A stretch of 62,057 nt of DNA from an uncultured Bacteroidales bacterium (GCA_944323805.1 CALUTW010000012.1:1-62057), one strand, 5' to 3'; numbered from the stretch's first letter, positions 48,685 to 57,243 are shown. Program-made: numbers and translations. Notes: generated by a model not told the origin, from the sequence alone.

Positions 48685-49329
48685 TCATTTACCCTCCTGA
48701 TCATCTTTCAGCAGGCGTTTCAGGTCGCGGATCTGGCCTTTGGTTTTCTCGCGGATTGAGGGATCTGCCAGGCCAAGGCGGACATCGTGATAGACTCTCC
48801 CGGGATTTTCCATCTGCAGGGTGACGGCTGTTTCGTATGCGGAACGGGAGATAAATTCGTCAGAAGTACGCCAGTAGATGAATCCGGCAAGCATTGCTAT
48901 GACCAGAAGTACCAACGGACCGAATAGGAGTGCGTCTTTATGATTCCGGACACGCTGCCACCATTGCCGTCTGCGCTCTTCGGCGCGTGTTATCGACTCA
49001 GCTGCTGACGAGAGCTGCGATGCGGATGAAACCACTGACCTCAGGGCAGACTCCGTTCCATATGGAAGTTCTGCAGTGACAGTTATCGGCTTCACTTCCG
49101 CTTTTACCGTTTTCCCTATGAGGGATGAAGTAATCGTGTCAGATATCAGTTTTCTGGCATCCTCATCGCTGATCACCTGTACCGGACCGTCTTTCAGGAG
49201 GTCTGATATCATCTTGTCCCTGGACTCGTTCTGTTCAGCCAGACGTTTGAGTGAGGATTCAATATTCTGCACACAGGCCTCAAAGTACTCTGTGGTAATA
49301 ATGTTGTCTGTTTTGCTTGTCTTTGCCAT
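48685..49329 (-). CDS. relaxase-associated membrane protein (mobilization accessory)
   Basis: A 214-residue protein with a helical N-terminal half, a strong transmembrane segment (about 150-170, LLFGPLVLLVIAMLAGFIYW) and a charged C-terminus. The ATG at 49329 sits 1 bp after the relaxase stop and is preceded by a GGAG-type ribosome site, so it is favoured over longer frames that overlap the relaxase. Small membrane proteins in this place occur in Bacteroides mobilizable elements, but I cannot name the family. A role at the membrane-coupling step of transfer is an inference. Confidence 0.6.
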   Translation of the reverse strand: MAKTSKTDNIITTEYFEACVQNIESSLKRLAEQNESRDKMISDLLKDGPVQVISDEDARKLISDTITSSLIGKTVKAEVKPITVTAELPYGTESALRSVVSSASQLSSAAESITRAEERRRQWWQRVRNHKDALLFGPLVLLVIAMLAGFIYWRTSDEFISRSAYETAVTLQMENPGRVYHDVRLGLADPSIREKTKGQIRDLKRLLKDDQEGK

Positions 49330-49330
49330 T

Positions 49331-50287
49331 TCAAATTCTCCTTTTCTTTCTCTTTTGTTTGTCATTATTATCCTTCTGAACTTCTGGAGTTTGGCTCTCC
49401 ATAAGGTCCACCAGAACCCCGAGTACATAAGACTCCGGCCTTGATGCTCCGGATTGATTTATGTTCTCTGACTCCTCGATGCTGTTCTTCTCCAGCTGCT
49501 TCATCAGTCCCGAATAACTCATGCTTCGGTCTATCACAGACCCTTTGAAAGTATAATACCTGCCATCCGAAGAATTCCATTTGCTGAAATTGATTCCCTG
49601 CACGCTGCCGTCGTTCTTCCTTACCAGCTGACAAGTGACATTCCTGCCAAGCAGTTTCCGCTCGAAATCCCTCCATCCGGAACTTCCATTTAGCGCGGAC
49701 TTGACAGCATGGTAGATTTCATATCTGGTCTTTTCCTTACTGCGGAGCTTCTCGACATCTGTATTATCCTTTCCTCTTGACCAGTGCAGTCCGTATGCTC
49801 TGTTCAGGTCCTTGCAGACATTGATGTTCCGCCTCCGGATGAAATCGGTATCAAGCCTGTTCCCGTCATTCCCTACAAGGTTCAGGATGATGTGGACATG
49901 AGGATTGCCGCCTGGTTTGTGATGCCGGATGACGACATATTGTGTATTATCCAGCTTCATCCTTCTGAGATAGTCCTCTGCAATCTCGGACATCCGCCTG
50001 TCGGTCAGCGCCGGCTCGTCCTCTTTCATGAAACTGAGAGCGATATGCATCACAGGTTTGACAACCTTCGTGTTCAGACTTGCCTGCATATGGAAACTCC
50101 GTCCGATATCTCCGGCAATGGTCAAGGAAAGGGCTCCCCTTTCCGCTTTCACCGCTTCGTTCAGTCGTGTCATCTGCTCCGGGTCGATGTCAAGTCCATC
50201 GAAACAGAGGATCCGCGCCTCGTCATGGTCGAGGCAATATCTTGCACAGCCGGAAGGGTCGCTGCCTGTAATTATCTTTCCTATCAT
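49331..50287 (-). CDS. relaxase / mobilization nuclease (MobA-like)
   Basis: A 318-residue relaxase of the Bacteroides MobA/BmgA type. N-terminal MIGKIITGSDPSGCARYCLDHD (candidate nicking Tyr in ARYCLD), the metal-binding histidine motif GNPHVHIILNLVG (about 129-141), and the family segment DTDFIRRRNINVCKDLNRAYGL. It nicks oriT to start transfer. It overlaps the MobC-like gene by 4 bp upstream and is followed 1 bp later by a membrane accessory gene. A transposon-type C-terminal helicase is absent, as usual for mobilizable elements. Confidence 0.9.
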   Translation of the reverse strand: MIGKIITGSDPSGCARYCLDHDEARILCFDGLDIDPEQMTRLNEAVKAERGALSLTIAGDIGRSFHMQASLNTKVVKPVMHIALSFMKEDEPALTDRRMSEIAEDYLRRMKLDNTQYVVIRHHKPGGNPHVHIILNLVGNDGNRLDTDFIRRRNINVCKDLNRAYGLHWSRGKDNTDVEKLRSKEKTRYEIYHAVKSALNGSSGWRDFERKLLGRNVTCQLVRKNDGSVQGINFSKWNSSDGRYYTFKGSVIDRSMSYSGLMKQLEKNSIEESENINQSGASRPESYVLGVLVDLMESQTPEVQKDNNDKQKRKKRRI

Positions 50288-50643
50288 TTATGTATGGTTT
50301 TTATGACAGCCTTGAGTTCAGATGAAAGACGGAGGACATCAGCAATGTAACTGAAATGTCCGTCGGCGTTCATCCGATGGGCCACCTGATTCAGGTTAAT
50401 CCCTATCTTGTACAGTTCTTTAATCATATAAACCTCCTCTTTCGAAAGTGCCTGTGCCACCTTGCCATGCAGAGCTGCATACCGGCAATATTCTGAAACC
50501 GTCAGACCTGACTTTTCAGCCTTTGCCTGTAGGATCCTGTACTCCATATTGTTCGCTGACAGCAAGATCTTTCTGTCCCTTTTGTATATGCCCGACTTGG
50601 GGCGCCCAGCCTGTTTTCCCATAACATCATTTTTGCGACCCAA
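50284..50643 (-). CDS. MobC-like relaxosome protein
   Basis: A 119-residue basic protein with a helical ribbon-helix-helix-like core (MEYRILQAKAEKSGLTVSEYCRYAALHGK) and the family IKELYKIGINLNQVAHRMN motif. MobC/BmgB proteins help the relaxase open oriT. A second ATG at 50622 (MGKQAGRPKSG) would avoid a 17-bp overlap with the upstream ATPase gene and may be the real start. It overlaps the relaxase start by 4 bp. Confidence 0.82.
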   Translation of the reverse strand: MGRKNDVMGKQAGRPKSGIYKRDRKILLSANNMEYRILQAKAEKSGLTVSEYCRYAALHGKVAQALSKEEVYMIKELYKIGINLNQVAHRMNADGHFSYIADVLRLSSELKAVIKTIHK

Positions 50644-51421
50644 GGGAGTCAGGACAATTCCGGCTTATCCGGAATACAACCTCGCTCCCCGCTAGAATCT
50701 CCCTTTCCTCCAAAATCCTATTCCTGTCTGTCCGGAAACTGTACTCCTCGAAATGCAGTGTGGCAAAGAATTCCGAATAACGGCTCATTATACGTTCTCC
50801 GTACATCCCTATGATTTGTCCTTCCGTCTCCATGTTCGTGGAACACGCTGTATAGAGGGATCTGTCATACCTGAAATCAAGGATATCCGCGATTGGTCTC
50901 AATTTGTTTCCGTACCGGCAGACTATCGCCGGCTCAGCTCCGATGTCATCAATGTGGAGAAACCTCATTTTCTTGACAGATTCTATCTTGTCCGTTTCGC
51001 CGTTCTGGGCAAGCTGGCATACATCCACAGCCTTGATATAGAAGACGGACAAATTCGAGGGCGTTCCTTTTGTCATATTACGGAGAATGTAGGCGACAGT
51101 ATCAGACACTGCCTTGAGCATGGTAGTTTTACCGTTCCCGAGAGTTTTCCCTGAAAAGGCCACTCCCAGCCTTGGATTTTCTCCGCACAGCCAGCCTGCA
51201 ACCTTCATAATATATTCATCCAGAAGAGAGGTGTGAATAAACTCAGAAGACGTCATCAGGACCCTTCTGCGGTAGGCTTTGAAAAGGAGTTCGGCCACTG
51301 CCTCTTTCGGGCCTATTAATTTACATCTGGTTAGGCAAAAGGTTTCCTGCTGCTTTATCGCCGTTGCTATCCTCACGGCATACTCCTGTTCCGCTTTCAT
51401 ATTTTCTGTTGTTCTTGTCAA
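50627..51421 (-). CDS. DnaC-like ATPase (helicase loader type)
   Basis: A 264-residue AAA+-type protein. Walker A at FSGKTLGNGKTTMLKAVS (about 90-107), Walker B at FLHIDDIGAEP (about 150-160), and the sensor-like CSTNMETEGQIIGMYGERIMSRYSEF resemble DnaC/IstB-type helicase loaders. The long N-terminal overlap with the Rep gene (about 100 bp) makes the start uncertain; internal ATGs at 51400 and 51256 are possible. Next to a Rep-like gene it probably loads helicase for element replication during transfer. Confidence 0.8.
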   Translation of the reverse strand: MTRTTENMKAEQEYAVRIATAIKQQETFCLTRCKLIGPKEAVAELLFKAYRRRVLMTSSEFIHTSLLDEYIMKVAGWLCGENPRLGVAFSGKTLGNGKTTMLKAVSDTVAYILRNMTKGTPSNLSVFYIKAVDVCQLAQNGETDKIESVKKMRFLHIDDIGAEPAIVCRYGNKLRPIADILDFRYDRSLYTACSTNMETEGQIIGMYGERIMSRYSEFFATLHFEEYSFRTDRNRILEEREILAGSEVVFRISRNCPDSLGSQK

Positions 51422-52112
51422 ATGTTTCCAGAACCCGGCGCCAGTTATTTATCGGCTGGCCAGACCTGTCTTTCCATTCAACCTGTTCATAATGGCTGTA
51501 GAAATCTTCCGGATCAACTCCCGTCAGACCATTGTCCTCGCAATATTTCCGGACTTCATCAACAGTCGGGATTTTCCCCCTTAAACCCCCTTTATAAGAA
51601 TTAGAATCATATTCAGAATCAGAGACATATACAGATTCAAACTCACATTCAGAAACAGATTCAAATTCAGATTCAGAGAATGATTGAACATTTGTTTGAG
51701 CATTTGTTTTTAGACGGAGTTGTCTTTGAAGCGGACCTCTGGCTTTCCTTTCTGCCCGTAAAGCATGCTCATATTCAATCTGTAGCACCAAATTGAAACC
51801 ATCCAGTACTATGAGTTTCTTTTCAAGAAGTCCCTTCAGACAACGGATGAATTTGGAGTCGTTCCGAAGTATGATTTTGGGTAAAATCCTGACCAATTCT
51901 TTCTCAGATACTGCGGTCATTGGTTTTGGCTCGGATTTACGGTGAAGGAAGGGAATCAAATCCAGCTTTCCCATTTCTCCAACATACATTACCGCACAAA
52001 CGATGAAGAAATAGAGGCCGGCTTCCTCAAGGGAGCACAGCTGCAGCAGTGGATTTGACAGATAGTCCTGTGCATAAAGTTTGCCCCAGGGACGATAACC
52101 GGCCTTGTTCAT
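51321..52112 (-). CDS. DnaD-like replication protein
   Basis: A 263-residue protein. The N-terminal 110 residues (YAQDYLSNPLLQLCSLEEAGLYFFIVC...KELVRILPKIILRNDSKFIRCLKGLLEKKLIV) look like a winged-helix replication-initiation domain; a Ser/Glu/Tyr-rich linker (about 140-170) leads to a C-terminal motif VDEVRKYCEDNGLTGVDPEDFYSHYE...NNWRRVLETFDKN. The last is typical of DnaD/phage-Rep C-terminal ends. The linker repeats S-E-S/C-E-F-E-S-V. It overlaps its HTH neighbour by 4 bp. A Rep role on the element is likely, not proven. Confidence 0.75.
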   Translation of the reverse strand: MNKAGYRPWGKLYAQDYLSNPLLQLCSLEEAGLYFFIVCAVMYVGEMGKLDLIPFLHRKSEPKPMTAVSEKELVRILPKIILRNDSKFIRCLKGLLEKKLIVLDGFNLVLQIEYEHALRAERKARGPLQRQLRLKTNAQTNVQSFSESEFESVSECEFESVYVSDSEYDSNSYKGGLRGKIPTVDEVRKYCEDNGLTGVDPEDFYSHYEQVEWKDRSGQPINNWRRVLETFDKNNRKYESGTGVCREDSNGDKAAGNLLPNQM

Positions 52113-52426
52113 CTTATTATCCTCCGTTTAAGAATTACATCTACATCTGATTTCCGGTAGAGATATTTCCCTCCTACATAGCATGGTACCAGGTAACCGG
52201 AAGCAGCCCATTTTGTCAGAGTCGAGTCACATCTTTTCAAAATTTTCTTTACTTCTGCCCTGGTATAATATATGTCCGAAGTACTCTCGTCTCTGATTTC
52301 CTGCTCCCGCTCCTTACGTCCTGCCTTTATAAGGCTGGCGGCAAACTTCCTCAAATCTTCGTCTCTCAGAACATACACGACAGGCCTGCTGTCTGAGTTG
52401 AAATCTAAAAAATCCAAATCGGCCAT
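52109..52426 (-). CDS. HTH excisionase-like protein
   Basis: A 105-residue protein (start MADLDFLDFNSDSRP at 52426) with a MerR/excisionase-type helix-turn-helix at the C-terminus: YYTRAEVKKILKRCDSTLTKWAASGYLVPCYVGGKYLYRKSDVDVIL. Such proteins in Bacteroidetes elements act as excision factor or regulator. A longer reading to 52561 adds 45 residues that would run through a hairpin (52467-52496) and match nothing, so I prefer the shorter. It is the first gene of the replication/mobilization block. Confidence 0.75.
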   Translation of the reverse strand: MADLDFLDFNSDSRPVVYVLRDEDLRKFAASLIKAGRKEREQEIRDESTSDIYYTRAEVKKILKRCDSTLTKWAASGYLVPCYVGGKYLYRKSDVDVILKRRIIR

Positions 52427-52462
52427 AATGATATTTGTTAGGGTTGAACTTTGTGGTATACG

Positions 52463-52496
52463 AAAAGTCGCCTCCGTTTTTGTTCGAAGGCGACTG
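52463..52496 (-). terminator. hairpin in the leader of the HTH/Rep block
   Basis: AGTCGCCT and AGGCGACT pair perfectly (8 bp, 14-nt loop), and on the minus strand are followed by TTTT (complement of 52464-52467). It lies about 40 nt upstream of the start at 52426. It could end the previous gene's transcript or attenuate the mobilization block. Confidence 0.5.
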
Positions 52497-52576
52497 CAAA
52501 ATAATGGGGAAAATCCCGCAAAATCCATAATTTGCTTTCCAATTTGTTTTCCGGAAAACAAAATTGGAAATAAAAC

Positions 52577-53449
52577 CTAAGAATTTATGAGTTTATTGAT
52601 GTGTTCCTCTGCTTCTTCCAGGTTGACTGAATTTTGAACTGCCGTTTTGGTATTGCTAAGAGTCCTTCTATATGAACTCTCGTTAGACTTTCCAGATGTA
52701 GGGAACAGATATCTGGAAAAAGCACTGATATTGTCGTCCATATAACCGAGCCGACATAATGCACAATAGTAGACACATAACCTGGTGGCATAGCCATCAA
52801 CCAGACCTCTGTCTTCAGCCTGCACTCTCAAAAGGTAGTTTATTATAATATCAATTTTCGCTTGTGGCAAATTCTTCATCAGGGAATAAAGGTCAGGGAC
52901 TGCCGTCCTACCTTTTTTGACGATTGTGCGCTGCGATTTTGACTGGATAGTCTGCCTCTGATTCTGGTTCTCCAAGCTCATCTTATTTGTGTGTAAAGAT
53001 ACCAGGTGATCATACATATTGGCCCATTCTTCCGCACTCAATCCGCTTGATGTCCTAATACTCTCAATTTCATCTTTATTCATATCTATCAGCTGGAGGA
53101 AAAGACTAACATTGTATTCCCCATTCTCCTTTCGAGAGAGAGACATGAAGTCTAAAATCTTTTTTTCAAGATAAGATTTAGCCAGATATTTTTTGTCTCT
53201 GCTCCATCTTTCCGTTGACCGTTCCTTTAACATTGGAAGAAGATAGAAGCGGGAAAAAGACATAATAAGAAATATCATACCTAGCTCATTAAACCCGGCT
53301 AAGCCCTTCTTTACTGTCACTAACGGCAATGCTAAGCCTGTCAATATAAAAAGAAATAATGTCATATACTTGATTTTTTTAATGACAGATTGACTACTAT
53401 AATAGTCTGCGTCCATATTTTTGAAATCTACTTCACTGATCCTTTTCAT
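52577..53449 (-). CDS. two-transmembrane protein of unknown function
   Basis: About 290 residues (start MKRISEVDFKNM at 53449; a longer frame reaches 53491). Two hydrophobic segments (about 30-48 and 55-75) are followed by a long soluble helical C-terminal part with several Lys/Gln-rich stretches and a tail RTLSNTKTAVQNSVNLEEAEEHINKLIN. No family is recognised. It sits at the head of the mobilization block, separated from it by the hairpin at 52463-52496, and could be a regulator or a host-interaction protein. The gap 53450-53927 upstream carries phased repeats and no gene. Confidence 0.55.
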   Translation of the reverse strand: MKRISEVDFKNMDADYYSSQSVIKKIKYMTLFLFILTGLALPLVTVKKGLAGFNELGMIFLIMSFSRFYLLPMLKERSTERWSRDKKYLAKSYLEKKILDFMSLSRKENGEYNVSLFLQLIDMNKDEIESIRTSSGLSAEEWANMYDHLVSLHTNKMSLENQNQRQTIQSKSQRTIVKKGRTAVPDLYSLMKNLPQAKIDIIINYLLRVQAEDRGLVDGYATRLCVYYCALCRLGYMDDNISAFSRYLFPTSGKSNESSYRRTLSNTKTAVQNSVNLEEAEEHINKLINS

Positions 53450-53598
53450 ATAATTTATCTTTAATAGTAATGCTGACATTTCCACTCTCACTTATTGCTT
53501 GTCGAATGCCAGTTTCAGAAAGCAAAATTAGTGAAAATTTTCTCTTTTATCGCACTTTTTTACACAGAACAAACAATTAATTATCAGACAATTATGCA

Positions 53599-53658
53599 AC
53601 ACAAATATAAAACACTATAAAATACCATCAAATGCCATGAAATGCGATTAAAAACGAT
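53599..53658. repeat. six phased A-rich 10-bp repeats
   Basis: Consecutive 10-mers ACACAAATAT, AAAACACTAT, AAAATACCAT, CAAATGCCAT, GAAATGCGAT and TAAAAACGAT share A-rich starts and an AT end at exact 10-bp spacing. A-tracts in helical phase bend DNA, and spaced repeats can be initiator sites. It lies in the 480-bp non-coding stretch (53450-53927) upstream of the Rep/Mob block. A 14-bp palindrome follows at 53673-53686. Confidence 0.5.
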
Positions 53659-53672
53659 ACCGAACGTAAAAA

Positions 53673-53686
53673 TTTTACTAGTAAAA
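53673..53686. repeat. 14-bp perfect palindrome
   Basis: TTTTACTAGTAAAA is its own reverse complement. It sits 14 bp past the phased repeats in a non-coding stretch next to the replication/mobilization genes. It could be an operator or part of an origin; nothing else recognisable lies in 53690-53927. Confidence 0.4.
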
Positions 53687-53927
53687 GTTGTATTTAGACT
53701 ACCCGGCAAAGGGGTGATTTATACTCTAATTTTTCCTTCTCAGAATTCGTGTATAATTTGATCATCAAAAAGAGGAAGTCTACATCTACAAATACGATGC
53801 GTAACTGCAAAGGTTACAACACCGTAATTTGTGATGTTATATGGTCTTGACCGGAAGATTACTTTGAGACAGTATCTTATTTTTTAACTTATTTCACATA
53901 CATATAGTTTCTCAGCGAAAGGCCAAA

Positions 53928-55253
53928 CTAATACCCCAAAAATTCTTCAACACTATTCTTGAAAAACATTAAACTATCGTACGCACTTCGTTCTTTAAAG
54001 TATTCCCTTATATCCAATGATATTTGAGATGGGTTACCAATTTGATAACATAAAACGACATCACCTTTTTCTTGAACAAGATGAAATGGAATCATCCTTA
54101 CCGACAATCCAAATAATGTCTTGTTTTCAGACTTTCGATTAATAAGAGCATTTAAAGAATCCAATATTTCTCTGGACAAAGTTACTCTGTTACCTTCTGC
54201 ATATTCTGTTAATAATGAATCCTGTTTACATAAACGCAGGCTCTCCTCTATCATATATTTATAATTCTCATATAGGTTTTGATAACTTTTATTTAACATA
54301 CCTATATCGCACCCACCATACAAAGCACGACTTTTCCAATCATAATAATACATATAACTTTGATGAGCTTTTACAAAAGGTGTATTATATTTAATATTCA
54401 AAAATACAAGTCTAATTTGCTCAGGACATTCACCTAACCATATGTATTTTAAACGAATATACTTCAATATTTGCTCTACTAAATCTTGTTTTTTACTGAT
54501 ATTCGCAAGAAGCTTATTATCTGTCGTAATTATATACACATTTAAAACATTTGTCGGTACAGAATTAATAAACAACTCTAAATTATTGAATAACAAAACA
54601 TCATCTCTCTCTTCCTCTTGCAATATTATATAAATATCATTAAATACATCTGAAGGGAAATACGCATTCATAAAATTACTCCTTCTATGCCATAAATCAT
54701 CAACAAATCGATCTAGCCACATTATGTTTGAGCCAACAATAGGAATCAGCAATATGGATAAAGAAATTGGGAATAACGCAACACTTTGGCAAATCAATAT
54801 TTTTCTACTGTACGTATTACCATTATATTCTATTGCAAACAAATAATCACCAATATCACATTTACCTTTAGTTAGTATAAGCCAAATAATGTCTACAATG
54901 GTTACTAACAACAATGATATTAATACAGATACCTGCGCTGCTAACCACTGCACATTAGATACACTAAGTGATATCGTTGTTGGAATATAACAAAGAATGA
55001 ATACAACGCAAAATTTCACTAATAATTTGCAACTAGAATTTGCTTTTAAATTAAAACAGAGATATCCTATAGATGATTTATGAGTTATTGCAGGGAATAT
55101 ATAAACTATTACAAAAGCGACAAAACCAACACTAAATTGCCCTGTCTTTTGCGCAGAGCAATTGAATAAGACATAAAAGACAGTTGTTAATAGAATAAAT
55201 AATACATTATTAACAATTATCGCTAGCATTCTCTTTATTAGCATTTTGCGCAT
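53928..55253 (-). CDS. polytopic membrane protein, RDD-like N-terminus
   Basis: A 441-residue protein. The first ~180 residues hold about five hydrophobic segments and an N-terminal KRMLAIIVNNVLFILLTTVF region reminiscent of RDD-family membrane proteins. The rest (about 200-441) is soluble and mostly helical, with no recognised catalytic motif. Its start overlaps the end of the next gene (55210-55944) by 44 bp, so the two are coupled. Base composition is very AT-rich. It may be part of a two-component membrane module of unknown, possibly defensive, function. Confidence 0.65.
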   Translation of the reverse strand: MRKMLIKRMLAIIVNNVLFILLTTVFYVLFNCSAQKTGQFSVGFVAFVIVYIFPAITHKSSIGYLCFNLKANSSCKLLVKFCVVFILCYIPTTISLSVSNVQWLAAQVSVLISLLLVTIVDIIWLILTKGKCDIGDYLFAIEYNGNTYSRKILICQSVALFPISLSILLIPIVGSNIMWLDRFVDDLWHRRSNFMNAYFPSDVFNDIYIILQEEERDDVLLFNNLELFINSVPTNVLNVYIITTDNKLLANISKKQDLVEQILKYIRLKYIWLGECPEQIRLVFLNIKYNTPFVKAHQSYMYYYDWKSRALYGGCDIGMLNKSYQNLYENYKYMIEESLRLCKQDSLLTEYAEGNRVTLSREILDSLNALINRKSENKTLFGLSVRMIPFHLVQEKGDVVLCYQIGNPSQISLDIREYFKERSAYDSLMFFKNSVEEFLGY

Positions 55254-55944
55254 ACTTCGTTATATAATAACCACTAACAACTATAAACATAAGGAGCAAA
55301 GCAAAAAAGGGAATATAATATTCAGCCAACAATGCAGCCATTCCTATATATTTCTTAGATAGATTAATGGAAGCCAATTTATTATGATAATTAACAAATA
55401 AATTATCCTCCTCTCGTCCATGAGCAAAACTTCCCCAAAGATTGAGATATAGAGTTTCTCCTGGCATTAACGATAATGGCTCATTTACTGTCAAAATCCT
55501 AGACTTAGAATCATAACGAATATTTTTTAAAATATCATCACTTTCTTTTGAAACCTTCATTGAAGTAGAAACACCATAAGATGTAAGTTCTACAACACCA
55601 CAATCGCGCAGATTTATCTCATTAATTATTTCTTTTGTATTGTTAGTAATTTTGATAGTCTTTTGTTCTTGAGTATCTATCAAATATTTATATAACACAG
55701 TGGTATTTTGTTTTATAGCATTATCATCAGAGTTTTGCTGTATGTAATTGAATACATTGTTATATGAATCTTGAAGTGTTGATGGGAGATTGATTTTCTC
55801 ATAAGAAACTTCAACGCCCAAATCCTTAGGTGAAGATAGCAAACTAAACAATGAGATAATAGAAGTTATAAAGAAAAATACCATAGTAAGCAATGAATAG
55901 TATGGCTTTAAGCGATCATTAATTTGTTCTATAAGCTTTCTCAT
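55210..55944 (-). CDS. bitopic membrane protein with extracytoplasmic domain
   Basis: About 244 residues (start MRKLIEQINDRLKPYY at 55944; a longer frame begins 12 bp earlier). One transmembrane segment near the N-terminus (about 14-36), a ~165-residue extracytoplasmic beta-rich region with KITNNTKEIINEINLRDCGVVEL, then a second segment near the C-terminus (about 205-227). No family is recognised. It overlaps the following polytopic gene by 44 bp. Unknown function; very AT-rich. Confidence 0.6.
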   Translation of the reverse strand: MRKLIEQINDRLKPYYSLLTMVFFFITSIISLFSLLSSPKDLGVEVSYEKINLPSTLQDSYNNVFNYIQQNSDDNAIKQNTTVLYKYLIDTQEQKTIKITNNTKEIINEINLRDCGVVELTSYGVSTSMKVSKESDDILKNIRYDSKSRILTVNEPLSLMPGETLYLNLWGSFAHGREEDNLFVNYHNKLASINLSKKYIGMAALLAEYYIPFFALLLMFIVVSGYYITKYAQNANKENASDNC

Positions 55945-56028
55945 AATAAGTATCATTTTTACAAAATTACTAACAATACATTATCAATACTATTAATACC
56001 GAAACGATTTTATCATACATGTAATTAC

Positions 56029-56168
56029 TTACCTGCTTCCGGAATTTTAACTAAGTCTCGTTTCATGTCAATATCTATAGTTCGGTAACGGGAAAAAACC
56101 TTGCTGCCTTCCATATGTATAGTGAGCGATGCCACAAGGTTAGGGTCCTTGATCACCCGGTAGATATT
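56029..56168 (-). pseudogene. tyrosine integrase, C-terminal remnant
   Basis: The minus strand encodes NIYRVIKDPNLVASLT, then SKVFSRYRTIDIDMKRDL and a stop at 56029. This nearly matches the end of the intact integrase (57462-58814: NIYRLVKDPNLVASLT, SKAFCRYRTIDIDMKRDL). The nucleotide similarity is high over about 140 bp and then stops abruptly. The Arg and His parts of the active site are missing. It is the tail of a second, related integrase in the same orientation. Confidence 0.85.
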
Positions 56169-56541
56169 ACTGTCACATCTGAAACGGCACTATTAGTGAC
56201 CATGTAACAAGGCTGCGGCATTCGTCCACTTATAAGCCCGATTTCATGGACGGTAAGATTGGGTCATCCACTCCAGAATACCTTTTTATGGAATGTAGAA
56301 TTGGTCATCTTGTTTATGGGGAAAACAGCCATGAATAAAAAATCCTACTAGAAGCTAGTCCCGAGAATCAATATCGACAGAAATATGCTCCCGGACGAAA
56401 AAAGCTCTCATCGGCAGGTTGCCGGCCAATAAGATAACCAAATAAATTGATATATTTGCAAACTACGAGATTTGAAGACTTACTCCAGACACACTGAATG
56501 AAACATTACCTGCATTATAAACAACTATTTTCATTCCACCT
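56169..56541. other. non-coding stretch with a -7 box
   Basis: No gene is supported here. A TATATTTG (56451-56458) matches the Bacteroidetes -7 box and could serve the gene at 56542, with no good -33 partner. The middle contains short broken frames that look like decayed sequence left beside the integrase remnant. Confidence 0.4.
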
Positions 56542-57243
56542 ATGGGATCAAAATTCGAAATATCTGTTGCAACGGATCTGATATCCTTAATAATAGCTTT
56601 TGCTTCTTTAGTCATAGCACTTGATGCGCTTAAAATATCAAAAGAAACCATTGCACTTTCTTCACAAGCATTTCTACCCCGTATTACAGTTGAAATAGAA
56701 GAGGATGGACTAAAAATAAGTAATAAGGATTCAGACATATTTGATATCTATACAATATCTCTTATACAAATTAACACTATAGGATATTGGGACAATCAAC
56801 GAAATGGCCACATACTAATTCCTTTCTTAACAAACTCCTACACATTTGGAGACGTTCTTCTAAATACCCCCATTAAGGCAAATGAATATTTCAAATTCGA
56901 TTCATACGTAAAATATGAATCATACAATATATATGATTCTGACAAATATCAAGAAATATACGATTACATCACCTCTACTTATAACAACGATAGTAAATTG
57001 GGATATGCTGCTCCCACTTATTTTAATATACGATATTATATTCGTATAACCTATTTTAATGAATTCAACGAGATCAAAAACCTATACTTAGCACAGACTC
57101 ACATACATGGAGGAGGATGCTTTAAACGAGTGATATCCGAAGATGACTATATTTCTAGTTTAGAAGAAACAAATCACCCTGAATTTGATTCATTACAAAA
57201 AGCATTACAATACTTTAGCGCTCGATTCTTTACTCAATATTAA
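56542..57243 (+). CDS. membrane-anchored protein of unknown function
   Basis: A 233-residue protein with one N-terminal hydrophobic segment (about 11-27, LISLIIAFASLVIAL) followed by a soluble, beta-rich, Tyr/Asn-rich domain, including PRITVEIEEDGLKISNKDSDIF and an ITYFNEFNEIKNLY segment. No named family is recognised. It lies alone on the plus strand between the integrase remnant and the intact integrase, in sequence more AT-rich than most of the element. It could be a late-acquired accessory gene. Confidence 0.6.
   Translation: MGSKFEISVATDLISLIIAFASLVIALDALKISKETIALSSQAFLPRITVEIEEDGLKISNKDSDIFDIYTISLIQINTIGYWDNQRNGHILIPFLTNSYTFGDVLLNTPIKANEYFKFDSYVKYESYNIYDSDKYQEIYDYITSTYNNDSKLGYAAPTYFNIRYYIRITYFNEFNEIKNLYLAQTHIHGGGCFKRVISEDDYISSLEETNHPEFDSLQKALQYFSARFFTQY

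Noticed and set aside
52427..52561. 45-residue extension of the HTH protein
   Set aside because: It would translate through a hairpin with T-run and has no family match; the ATG at 52426 is preferred.
53599..53658. CRISPR-like array
   Set aside because: The units are 10 bp with no spacers and no cas genes nearby; a bent-DNA or iteron-like repeat is a better description. No CRISPR array was seen elsewhere.
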